A DNA stretch of 5,380 nt from QPIN01 sp964399475 (lineage in GTDB: Bacteria; Pseudomonadota; Gammaproteobacteria; Methylococcales; Methylomonadaceae): assembly GCA_964399475.1 (NCBI GenBank), contig CAYNRB010000220.1:1-5380 (forward strand). The letters run 5' to 3'. This document shows, piece after piece, positions 1 through 5,380 of the stretch. The stretch's first letter is position 1. The number at the start of each line of letters is the position of its first letter. The notes beneath the pieces were generated by a model. That model made no database searches and was not told where the DNA came from. It was given only the letters and a program-made list of their open reading frames with translations. The position numbers and the translations under genes were made by a program.

Positions 1-134
1 TTCCAGAGACTGTATGGGATTTTAAAGAACTAATCCCACCTTTTTTAAGAGAAGGAACAGCAAGTAATGAAGGCAAATATATTGAACAAGTTTTAGAAAT
101 TATTAGAGAATATGATACAGAGGTGTCTCAATGA
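1..134 (+). CDS. 3' end of an unidentified gene (partial, runs off left edge)
   Basis: A reading frame open from the first full codon (position 3) ends at TGA 132-134. The visible 43 residues end in ...EIIREYDTEVSQ and have the mixed charged/hydrophobic make-up of a real protein C-terminus. The stop overlaps the start of the next gene as ATGA, a common sign of translational coupling within an operon, so this gene is probably co-transcribed with the toxin-antitoxin pair that follows. The strong ribosome binding site of that next gene (GAGGTG, 120-125) lies inside this coding end. I do not recognise the family from this short stretch. It may be a third member of the module or just an upstream neighbour. 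Confidence 0.6.
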   Translation, partial: PETVWDFKELIPPFLREGTASNEGKYIEQVLEIIREYDTEVSQ

Positions 135-391
135 TAAATACGGAAGATTTGAAGAAAGAAATTGAACGGTTGGATGTAAATTGTTTAGAGCTAGTCTATC
201 GACTATTACAGCAGTTCCCACATAAGAAAAATACAAAATCAACGATAAACCCATTAGATTACTCTCGCCCTATCACATATTCTGAAATAAAGAATAATGA
301 CGATCTAGCATTTGAAAATATTGAAGATGCAGCCCAATATGGCAAACAATTAAGATCCTCAGCATGGAATAGAAGCAATAAACATGGCTAA
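131..391 (+). CDS. Antitoxin of a VapBC-like toxin-antitoxin pair
   Basis: Small 86-residue acidic/basic protein directly upstream of a PIN-domain toxin and overlapping it by 8 bases (ATG 384 inside, TAA 389-391). Its role is inferred: it should bind and neutralise the toxin and may repress the operon. Residues 1-30 look helical (LKKEIERLD...ELVYRLLQQF). The middle (about 41-50, PLDYSRPITY) looks extended. The C-terminus, ENIEDAAQYGKQLRSSAWNR (62-81), resembles the toxin-wrapping tails of small antitoxins that precede PIN toxins. I see no clear AbrB, ribbon-helix-helix or Phd/YefM DNA-binding domain. The start is well supported: GAGGTG at 120-125 sits 5 nt before the ATG, and the upstream gene ends on the same ATGA. 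Identification rests mainly on size, tail and position; the exact antitoxin family is unknown to me. Confidence 0.75.
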   Translation: MINTEDLKKEIERLDVNCLELVYRLLQQFPHKKNTKSTINPLDYSRPITYSEIKNNDDLAFENIEDAAQYGKQLRSSAWNRSNKHG

Positions 392-767
392 TTATTTACT
401 TTGCGATACCTGCGTTATTATTGATTTTATGAATGAGCGTAGCCAAGTGTTAAACGAATTGATAGAAAAGGAAACCACTTTATTTATCAACTCAATTATT
501 GAAATGGAGCTGTTACAAGGGGCTCGAGATAAAAAAGAGCTGCATGTTATCGGGAAGAGATTACAGTCATTCCGTTTACTCAGTATGCATCAAGATATTT
601 TTGATTTGGCAACAGAGCAAATACGAAATTATCGACTTTCACATAATTTAGCTTTACCCGATGCAATTATCGGTGCAACAGCTATTTATTATCAAATACC
701 TCTGTTTACATACAATCGAAAAGACTTTAAGTTTTTACCTGATATTCAGCTGACTGAATATGATTAG
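384..767 (+). CDS. vapC: PIN-domain ribonuclease toxin, VapC family
   Basis: A 127-residue protein, the usual length for a VapC toxin. PIN-domain toxins are Mg2+/Mn2+-dependent ribonucleases that cut tRNA, rRNA or mRNA when freed from the antitoxin, and act in the cytoplasm. The acidic active-site residues are all visible: D8 in YLLCDTCVIIDF, E42 in EMELLQGA, D93 in LALPDAIIGATA, and a C-terminal N111/D114 in TYNRKDFKFLP. The fold order (hydrophobic first strand, helical middle, LPDAIIGATA helix, FTYNRKDF strand) is complete, so the toxin looks intact. The ATG lies within the antitoxin gene; only a weak GAAG (372-375) precedes it, so translation is probably coupled to the antitoxin, which would keep toxin output low. 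Its RNA target cannot be told from sequence. Confidence 0.92.
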   Translation: MANYLLCDTCVIIDFMNERSQVLNELIEKETTLFINSIIEMELLQGARDKKELHVIGKRLQSFRLLSMHQDIFDLATEQIRNYRLSHNLALPDAIIGATAIYYQIPLFTYNRKDFKFLPDIQLTEYD

Positions 768-931
768 CCCTACAAAAACTTAATGTTAAGTGATTTTGAA
801 TAAAGAGCTGAAATAGGAAATCTAGACTATAAAAATTGTATTGTGAGATTTTAAAAAACAAAGTGTCTCGGAAAATAAACCTGTGACAACTTTTAAGTTT
901 TCATAACCAAAAAGTCAACCAGTCGAGCGAG
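768..931. other. Convergent intergenic gap between vapC and amrS
   Basis: 164 AT-rich bases separate the ends of two convergent genes. I looked for an intrinsic terminator on both strands. There are only tiny palindromes (CTTAATGTTAAG at 779-790; AACTTTTAAGTT near 889-900) without a GC stem followed by a T run. No ORF or RNA gene is supported here. Confidence 0.5.
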
Positions 932-2023
932 TCATTTTTGCATTATTTTCACGACTTGACGTTTAGCTCCCCAATTTCCCAGTTGTGAGTCAAACAAACC
1001 TGCACACCTACTACCACAAAATTTACAATTCCCCCGATCATCTATACGCCATTCAGAAAGCTCATACCAATCTCTGCCTATTAACAAATTATTACATTGA
1101 TGGCAATAGGTACTATCCGCTGTTTTATTATGAGCATTTCCAATGTAGGCATAACGAATACCATTTGCCAGAGCAATATCTCTAGCCATTAATAAACTAG
1201 TAACCGGTGTTTTAGGTTTATTAAGCATTTTCCAGTCCGGATGAAAAGCTGAAAAATGCATGGGCACTTCAGATCCCAGATTTTCAATGACCCACTGGGT
1301 CATTTCTTGTATTTCTTTTTCTGAATCATTTTCATCGGGAATTAACAAGGTGGTTAATTCCAGCCAAACATTGGTTTCCTGTTTAATATATTTGATGGTT
1401 TCTAAAACCGCTTGAAGATGAGACCCGGTAATTTTGTAGTAAAAATTTTCGCTAAATGCTTTTAAATCTATGTTAACCGCATCCATTACATTATAAAATT
1501 CCATTCTAGGTTTGGGACAAACATAACCAGCCGATACAGCAACCGATTTTACGCCTAATTCTCTGCAAGCCTGAGCAGTATCAATGGCGTATTCATGGAA
1601 GATCACAGGGTCATTATAAGTGTATGCCACACTTTCACAGCCTGCATTAAATGCTGCTTTGGCAATTGCTTCTGGATTTGCCTGACTCATTAAGGAATCC
1701 ATTTCTCTGGATTTACTGATATCCCAATTTTGACAAAATTTACAGGCCAGATTACAACCAGCTGTGCCAAAAGAAAGTACTGATGATCCTGGATAAAAAT
1801 GATTAAGTGGTTTTTTTTCGATAGGGTCAATACAAAATCCGCTGGAACGACCATAGCTGGTCAATACAATTTTCTGATTTAGGTTTTGTCTGACAAAACA
1901 TAATCCGCGTTGTCCATCATGTAATTGACAGAATCTGGGGCATAAATCACACTGAATAAGCCCTTCTTTTATTTGATGCCAGTATTGTGTATTGACTGTA
2001 TTGGTATTTATGGGAGTATGCAT
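932..2023 (-). CDS. amrS: AmmeMemoRadiSam system radical SAM enzyme AmrS
   Basis: A 363-residue radical SAM protein related to pyruvate formate-lyase-activating enzymes. It should hold a 4Fe-4S cluster and cleave S-adenosylmethionine; the substrate is, to my knowledge, unknown. The radical SAM motif CxxxCxxC is C90-C94-C97 (GCNLACKFCQNW). It is preceded by a cysteine-rich N-terminal motif C25-x2-C28-x3-C32-x9-C42 (CDLCPRFCQLHDGQRGLC) and GRSSGFCIDPIEKKPLNHFYPG (two adjoining parts at 58-79). Further family signatures are YTYNDPVIFHEY (134-145), NIDLKAF (184-190) and FHPDW (260-264). A C-terminal metal-ribbon-like region has C307-x2-C310 and C333-x2-C336-x3-C340. Sixteen cysteines are present in all. 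The ATG is the first possible start: an in-frame stop lies 27 bases upstream (2051-2053) with no other start codon between. No Shine-Dalgarno is obvious. It is divergent from amrB-amrA and complete. Confidence 0.95.
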   Translation of the reverse strand: MHTPINTNTVNTQYWHQIKEGLIQCDLCPRFCQLHDGQRGLCFVRQNLNQKIVLTSYGRSSGFCIDPIEKKPLNHFYPGSSVLSFGTAGCNLACKFCQNWDISKSREMDSLMSQANPEAIAKAAFNAGCESVAYTYNDPVIFHEYAIDTAQACRELGVKSVAVSAGYVCPKPRMEFYNVMDAVNIDLKAFSENFYYKITGSHLQAVLETIKYIKQETNVWLELTTLLIPDENDSEKEIQEMTQWVIENLGSEVPMHFSAFHPDWKMLNKPKTPVTSLLMARDIALANGIRYAYIGNAHNKTADSTYCHQCNNLLIGRDWYELSEWRIDDRGNCKFCGSRCAGLFDSQLGNWGAKRQVVKIMQK

Positions 2024-2230
2024 GAGTGAGAAGTATTTAAATTCATAAGCTTAAGTTTGTCTTTATTTGTAGATTAGGTGGTTGTTTGTCTGGAGCATTT
2101 AGAATCAATGTTTTTGGGACAAATTAATGATCTGGTTTATCAGTAAAGGGTAAATGCTGGATTATCCACAACAAATTGAATTACTTCAAAAAAGACTTGT
2201 AATTTATAATAAATCGCCTATAAATTAAGT
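2024..2230. promoter_or_regulatory. Divergent amrS / amrBA promoter region
   Basis: The 207 bases between the two divergent amr units must hold both promoters. On the plus strand a perfect -10 hexamer TATAAT (2205-2210) stands 20 bases before the amrB ATG, so a transcript from it would have a leader of only about 14 nt. The best -35-like hexamer (TTGAAT, 2176-2181) is too far away (23-base spacer), so -35 support is poor. On the amrS side I find no convincing -35/-10 pair. GTTTGTCT occurs twice as a direct repeat (2055-2062 and 2084-2091, 29 bases apart) on the amrS side, and a TAAGCTTA palindrome is at 2046-2053. Regulator binding at any of these is a guess. Confidence 0.45.
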
Positions 2231-3022
2231 ATGTTAAGAATTCGAAAATCCGCTGTTGCTGGTACTTTTTATCCAGATGATCCTGGACAGCTCAAATTAA
2301 TGTTAGAGCAGTATCTTAATGATGCCTTACAAAATAAAAAAGTTCCTAAAGCTATTATTGCTCCACATGCTGGATATATTTATTCTGGGTCTATAGCGGC
2401 ATCTGTTTATGTGCGTTTATTAGCTGCTAAAGCCTTAATTAAAAGAGTGATTTTAATCGGCCCATCTCACCGGGTAAGTTTTAATGGATTAGCGCTAAGT
2501 TCAGCGGAACAATTTACTACTCCTTTGGGAGAGATTGACATTGATATTGAGGGTATTAAACAAATAGAAAAGTTTCCTTTTATTAATTATATAGATCAAG
2601 CGCATGAAAAAGAACATAGCCTTGAAGTACACTTGCCATTTTTACAAACGGTCCTGAAAAAATTCACTTTATTACCTCTAGTTGCTGGAAATGCGACAGC
2701 CGAACAGATTTGTCAATTGATTGAAGTGTTTTGGGGGGAAAAGGATACATTGATTGTTATCAGTACGGATTTAAGCCATTTTCATGATTATAAAACAGCT
2801 CAGAAAATGGATAAAGCCACTTCAAAAATTATCGAACAGTTGCAATATGAAAAGCTGGACAATGAATCTGCATGTGGTCGAATTCCCGTGAGTGGATTGT
2901 TAGCATTTGCCAGAAAAATGGGCTTACAGGTTAAAGCTGTTGATATTAGAAATTCAGGCGATACTGCGGGTAGTGAAGAGAAAAACAGAGTAGTGGGATA
3001 TGGTGCCTATGTCGTTGAGTGA
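2231..3022 (+). CDS. amrB: AmmeMemoRadiSam system protein B (MEMO1 family)
   Basis: A 263-residue MEMO1-family protein, close to the usual family length. The fold is related to class III extradiol dioxygenases. Human MEMO1 binds metal through two histidines and a cysteine; the bacterial role is not known to me. Family blocks run in order: AVAGTFYP (8-15), APHAGYIYSG (44-53, H46), IGPSHR (76-81, H80), EKEHSLEVHLPFLQ (126-139), STDLSHFHDY (178-187), ACGRIP (214-219, C215) and RNSGDTAGS...VVGYGAY (240-260). H46, H80 and C215 correspond to the metal site, so the protein looks functional. It probably acts in the cytoplasm; I see no signal peptide. The ATG has no clear Shine-Dalgarno (only TTAAG), and TATAAT at 2205-2210 implies a very short leader. 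It overlaps amrA. Confidence 0.95.
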   Translation: MLRIRKSAVAGTFYPDDPGQLKLMLEQYLNDALQNKKVPKAIIAPHAGYIYSGSIAASVYVRLLAAKALIKRVILIGPSHRVSFNGLALSSAEQFTTPLGEIDIDIEGIKQIEKFPFINYIDQAHEKEHSLEVHLPFLQTVLKKFTLLPLVAGNATAEQICQLIEVFWGEKDTLIVISTDLSHFHDYKTAQKMDKATSKIIEQLQYEKLDNESACGRIPVSGLLAFARKMGLQVKAVDIRNSGDTAGSEEKNRVVGYGAYVVE

Positions 3023-3566
3023 AAAAAACAGAAGAAGCTTGTTGGATCTGGCTTATCGATCAATAGAAACTGGGTTGAAAACAGGTCACCCATTGAATAT
3101 TAATCTAAGGGATTATTCAGCTGAATTAGCACAACAAAGAGCTACTTTTGTGACAATTGAAAAAAACAAGCAACTACGCGGATGTATAGGCATGCTGGAA
3201 GCCGTATTGCCTTTAGCTGAAGATATTAGTGAGAATGCATTTTCGGCTGCCTTTAAGGACCCCAGATTTCAGCCGTTAGAAAGGTCGGAGTTGAATGATC
3301 TGGAAATACACTTGTCTATTTTAAGTCGCTCTGAACCGATTATTTTTACAGATGAAGCCGATTTGATTGCTCAAATTCGTCCCAAAATTGATGGTTTAAT
3401 TCTAGAAAGTGGCTCTCGCCGAGGAACTTTTCTGCCCTCAGTCTGGCAGACTATTCCTATCCCTACCCATTTTTTTCAGCATTTAAAACAAAAAGCGGGT
3501 TTACCTCAAAAGTATTGGTCAGATCAGATTAAAGTTTTTCGATATACTACAGAGACTATAAGCTAA
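3000..3566 (+). CDS. amrA: AmmeMemoRadiSam system protein A (AMMECR1 family)
   Basis: A 188-residue AMMECR1-domain protein and the partner of AmrB and AmrS. Its biochemical role is not established. The family hallmark LRGCIG is at residues 59-64. It is followed by PLAEDISENAFSAAFKDPRF (71-90), a HLSILS strand (104-109), KIDGLIL (129-135), GTFLPSVWQ (142-150) and the C-terminal KAGLPQKYW (165-173) and FRYTTE (180-185). The whole domain is present. The gene begins inside amrB (23-base overlap), so translation is coupled. A second in-frame ATG at 3009 gives MSLSEKNRR..., which also looks like a typical start for the family and would reduce the overlap to 14 bases; neither ATG has a strong ribosome binding site. 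The stop codon TAA (3564-3566) forms the first bases of a long inverted repeat. Confidence 0.94.
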   Translation: MVPMSLSEKNRRSLLDLAYRSIETGLKTGHPLNINLRDYSAELAQQRATFVTIEKNKQLRGCIGMLEAVLPLAEDISENAFSAAFKDPRFQPLERSELNDLEIHLSILSRSEPIIFTDEADLIAQIRPKIDGLILESGSRRGTFLPSVWQTIPIPTHFFQHLKQKAGLPQKYWSDQIKVFRYTTETIS

Positions 3567-3648
3567 GGAGTGAGGATTAATAATATCCGAATTTTTACTT
3601 GTCTTTATGCCCATCATAATGCACGATTTATTTATTTTTCACTCCTTA
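3564..3648. repeat. Long-loop inverted repeat after amrA
   Basis: Two perfect 10-nt arms, TAAGGAGTGA (3564-3573) and TCACTCCTTA (3639-3648), pair across a long spacer. In RNA the stem could grow to 13 pairs with two G-U pairs (3574-3576 with 3636-3638), leaving a loop of 59 nt. The left arm starts at the amrA stop codon. No T run follows either arm, so it is not a standard intrinsic terminator. It lies between the convergent ends of amrA and the DUF1059 gene and might stabilise or end the mRNA. Function is unknown. Confidence 0.5.
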
Positions 3649-3685
3649 ACGATAAATTAGATTAACAATAGCAATTCCTCTTTTT

Positions 3686-3934
3686 CTAATCTTCGGGTAA
3701 TGCCTCAAATTCTTTCTTTATATTTTCAAACCAATCTTTCATCGCTTCTGGATTTTGCATAAGTTCTTGTATTTTATTCATTGCTTCAAGATGTGCTTCA
3801 TCTTTTTTTTGAAACATTTCCATACCATGTTGTTTGCTCATTTCTGCAAGTTCTTCAAAGGAGTTGGCTTGAAATATTCTATCGCATGCACCTCCGAATT
3901 GTTTACAACTCATTGTTTTCATATATTTTATCAT
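3686..3934 (-). CDS. DUF1059 family small protein
   Basis: An 82-residue protein whose N-terminal half matches the DUF1059 pattern: MSCKQFGGACDRIF (8-21), with cysteines C10 and C17 around a GG, then a FEELAEMSKQHG helix (26-37) ending in a conserved-type histidine. The second half (about 43-82) is a charged helical extension, ending in IKKEFEALPED. The family has no known function that I can state; the paired cysteines suggest metal or redox chemistry, but that is a guess. Neither the first ATG (3934) nor the second at residue 5 (3922, giving MKTMSCKQ...) has a well-placed ribosome binding site; a GAAGGA lies about 16 nt before the first ATG. The second start matches the usual short N-terminus of the family. 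A promoter is visible upstream. It is convergent with amrA. Confidence 0.82.
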   Translation of the reverse strand: MIKYMKTMSCKQFGGACDRIFQANSFEELAEMSKQHGMEMFQKKDEAHLEAMNKIQELMQNPEAMKDWFENIKKEFEALPED

Positions 3935-3958
3935 TTGTTGAATTCAATAGTCCTTCAT

Positions 3959-3988
3959 AACATACGCGTTAGATGGATTTTTTGTCAA
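3959..3988 (-). promoter_or_regulatory. Sigma-70-type promoter for the DUF1059 gene
   Basis: On the minus strand a perfect -35 hexamer TTGACA (3988-3983) is followed by an 18-base spacer and TATGTT (3964-3959), which matches the -10 consensus at four of six positions. Transcription would start near 3952, about 18 bases before the first ATG of the DUF1059 gene. This suggests the gene is transcribed alone and is still expressed. Confidence 0.5.
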
Positions 3989-4246
3989 TTAATCGCCAGA
4001 TATTATTTATACCAACAACAAAAAAGGCTATTAATTTATGTATCGGAAAAACAAAGTTTTCTTAATAAATTGCTTTAACTAATTTTCCTAAGATCATCAA
4101 GTCAATTTAATTACTTGCCCGAATGGCATCATGTTCTTTTAAGCCATAAATGTAAGATGCTACTGACAAACGAATTGAATATAATTTAAAAATAGCCAAA
4201 CTGATCACTGAATTCCTCTTTTTTTGTCTCTAAAAACTCCCGAACT
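3989..4246. other. Gene-poor stretch upstream of the DUF1059 gene
   Basis: AT-rich DNA with no intact gene on either strand. On the minus strand it carries most of a protein-like fragment described separately (4107-4302). A plus-strand ORF crossing from the DUF1059 gene into this stretch is only a shadow of that gene. No tRNA, array or terminator could be seen here. Confidence 0.4.
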
Positions 4247-4302
4247 TCAGAGCTCCTGATCTCGGAAATTCCTAATAATGAGCTGTGAAGTTTTATAAAC
4301 CC
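4107..4302 (-). pseudogene. Possible frameshifted gene fragment, family unknown
   Basis: Two overlapping minus-strand frames read like protein but lack starts. The first (4302 to stop 4186-4188, 38 codons, preceded at once by a stop) includes SEVREFLETKKEEFSDQFGY. The second (4229 to stop 4107-4109, 40 codons) ends in SVASYIYGLKEHDAIRASN. They overlap at an A7 run (T7 at 4219-4225 on the plus strand), and loss of one A would join them as ...FLETKKRNSV.... This could be the remnant C-terminus of a lost gene. Short stop-free stretches also occur by chance in AT-rich DNA, so support is weak. I recognise no family. Confidence 0.25.
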
Positions 4303-4539
4303 TTAAAGTCATAAGCTTATATGACAGTATGGTAAAATTCTTTATTAAAATATGATTTCTGAGAAGAATTTATTATGAGACTTGTTTTTAAAATAAGGGT
4401 TGTGTGGTCGCGGAAACAAATTTATAAAAATATAAACAACCTAACTTTATCAACTGGTTGTTTGGTTTTCCTTTAAATATTTATGATACCTTATGAGTTT
4501 TATGGTCTCATTATAAATCTCCGAGATCAGGAGTTCTGA
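4247..4539. mobile_element. 293-base element with 24-nt terminal inverted repeats (MITE-like)
   Basis: The ends, 4247-4270 and 4516-4539, are inverted copies that match at 22 of 24 positions, with a perfect 14-nt core CTCCTGATCTCGGA. Just inside, an extra 8-nt inverted pair ATAATGAG occurs (4275-4282 and 4507-4514). The interior has no credible gene but three perfect-stem hairpins: GTCATA/TATGAC (4308-4325), AAATTCTT/AAGAATTT (4335-4371) and AAACAACC/GGTTGTTT (4434-4463). Size, terminal repeats and absence of a transposase fit a miniature inverted-repeat element or IS remnant. I see no target-site duplication at the flanks, which weakens the mobile reading. The left arm also lies within a possible coding fragment on the minus strand. 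A structured non-coding RNA is an alternative. Confidence 0.45.
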
Positions 4540-4649
4540 CCTTTAGCTGGATTAGCATCAAAATTTTATTATTTTCTCACCTTGCTGCAATTGTTGATCA
4601 GCATAAAAATGCATTTTTCAGGCAGGTATTTGTAGAAAATCAGTGATGA
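4540..4649. other. Gap between the inverted-repeat element and the SPFH pseudogene
   Basis: 110 AT-rich bases with no gene. A plus-strand frame without a start codon, open from 4497, ends here at TGA 4644-4646 with ...DQHKNAFFRQVFVENQ, which looks faintly protein-like but cannot be assigned. No terminator hairpin is visible beyond the end of the pseudogene. Confidence 0.35.
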
Positions 4650-5380
4650 TTATTTTTTAGTAAAGCTCAAATCCAAACTAATATCTTTTGCGGTTTTAGC
4701 TAAAAACAGACTGAGTAAATCATTTGCTGAATTACCTTTACTGGAATCAGTGCCGGACATTTGAATTTCAGGCACCCACTTTTGTTTGCTTATTGCCTTC
4801 GCATAACGTTGATTAACTATTACCCAGGCTTCAAGTTTTTGGGCTAAAGCACCATCAGCATTCATTACCTTTTTTTGTATCCGGCATCACCTTGACCACG
4901 AAGAATTTGCTCTTGCTTACATTCAACTGCGGCTAATTATTTTTGTTCAGCTTCAAGTTTTTCCTGCATTGCAACTTCTACTTTTTGAGAAGCAGAGATT
5001 ACTGCGACTTCTTTTTTCTTCGGCGGTAATGGCTTCTTGTTTAGCTTGTTCTGCTTGCGCTTTAGCAGTAATGATAGCCATTGTTGCTTCTCGCTTTGCA
5101 GAAATCTGGTTCAAGGTTATCTTTTCAAATCCCAGTCAGTAATTTGATAGCCAGAAACACTAACGCCATAGGTTTTTAAGTCACTATCCAGATGAATGGC
5201 TAAACCCTGTTCGTTAAAAGAGATAACGGGGACATTACGCACTATTTGTTTGCCAGTACTTTCTTCCGACAATACAATTTTTTTAAATTTGGTTTTATAT
5301 TTTCCATTTTGTAATTGATCACGCGACCATTCCGTAAAGGTTCCTCTTTTTTCAGTATAAGCTTCTTCAGAAGTCATTAA
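4650..5380 (-). pseudogene. SPFH/band-7 (stomatin-prohibitin-like) protein, C-terminal half, degraded and partial
   Basis: Intact relatives are membrane-anchored scaffolds with an N-terminal membrane segment, a band-7 domain and a long charged coiled coil; the N-terminus lies off the right edge. Reading inward on the minus strand, four pieces join into one protein. Frame 1 (to about 5127) gives SEEAYTEKRGTFTEWSRDQL and VSGYQITDWD. Frame 2 (about 5126-5012) gives KITLNQISAKREATMAIITA, start of the coiled coil. Frame 1 again (about 5011-4877) gives EVAVISASQKVEVAMQEKLE and EQILRGQGDAGYK. Frame 2 again (4868-4650) gives VMNADGALAQKLEAWVIVNQ and the tail NDLLSLFLAKTAKDISLDLS. The breaks are one base missing from T3 (5127-5129), one extra in A6 (5012-5017) and one missing from A7 (4870-4876). 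An in-frame TAA (4937-4939) probably replaces CAA or GAA. The Met at 5375-5377 is internal: the frame stays open to the window end. Confidence 0.85.

Noticed and set aside
768..931. Possible terminator hairpins between vapC and amrS
   Set aside because: Stems are only 4-5 A/T pairs with tiny loops and lack a GC core plus T run.
985..1185. Plus-strand ORF of 66 codons
   Set aside because: It lies wholly inside amrS on the opposite strand; amrS has strong family motifs, so this is a shadow.
3755..4078. Plus-strand ORF of 107 codons rich in Phe, His and Cys
   Set aside because: Its first half is antisense to the DUF1059 gene and its composition is what reverse-reading Lys/Glu codons gives. No ribosome binding site or family resemblance.
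3673..4223. AATTCCTCTTTTT repeated at 3673-3685 and 4211-4223, with a similar run near 5342
   Set aside because: Low-complexity pyrimidine runs, in part Lys/Glu codons read in reverse; flanks do not match, so not a true repeat family.
2046..4319. TCATAAGCTTA shared between the amrS upstream gap (2043-2053) and the repeat element (4309-4319)
   Set aside because: Eleven bases centred on a TAAGCTTA palindrome in AT-rich DNA; flanks differ and chance is likely.
4375..4476. Plus-strand 33-codon ORF inside the inverted-repeat element, with GAGAAG 8 nt before the ATG
   Set aside because: Too short, weak ribosome binding site, no recognisable motif; half of it is formed by a hairpin.
4650..4865. 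Minus-strand 71-codon ORF as an independent small gene
   Set aside because: Its sequence is the C-terminal tail of an SPFH protein and joins upstream through a frameshift; its Met is internal.
1..5380. tRNA, rRNA, CRISPR array, phage attachment site or replication origin
   Set aside because: No cloverleaf, regularly spaced repeat, rRNA-like block or iteron cluster was seen on either strand.

Overview
This window is AT-rich bacterial DNA. Its coding half is compact, with overlapping start and stop codons and little spacing. Its right-hand third is gene-poor and decaying. I cannot name the organism. An AmmeMemoRadiSam gene trio, a VapC-type PIN toxin module, a DUF1059 protein and an SPFH/band-7 gene in low-GC DNA would fit a free-living proteobacterium, for example a low-GC gammaproteobacterium of the Methylococcales or Thiotrichales kind. 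That is inference only.

Left part (1-767, plus strand): the 3' end of an unidentified gene overlaps (ATGA) a small antitoxin-like gene, which overlaps by 8 bases a PIN-domain ribonuclease toxin of the VapC type. This looks like one translationally coupled toxin-antitoxin transcript that begins off the left edge.

Middle part (932-3566): a complete AmmeMemoRadiSam set. The radical SAM enzyme gene amrS is on the minus strand. Across a 207-base gap, amrB (MEMO1 family) and amrA (AMMECR1 family) run divergently on the plus strand and overlap each other. All three keep their signature residues. The three families are widely found together, but as far as I know the reaction they carry out is not established.

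Right part (3567-5380): a DUF1059 protein gene (minus) faces amrA. A long inverted repeat lies between amrA and this gene, and a good sigma-70-type promoter lies upstream of it. About 715 bases without an intact gene follow. They hold a 293-base element bounded by 24-nt imperfect inverted repeats (22 of 24 match) and possible gene fragments. The window ends in the 3' half of an SPFH/band-7 membrane-scaffold gene (minus). It is broken by three single-base frameshifts, two of them in A runs, and by an in-frame TAA, so it appears as two unrelated-looking short ORFs. The most unusual points are this pseudogene and the inverted-repeat element beside it. The best candidate for a poorly understood working system is the amr trio.
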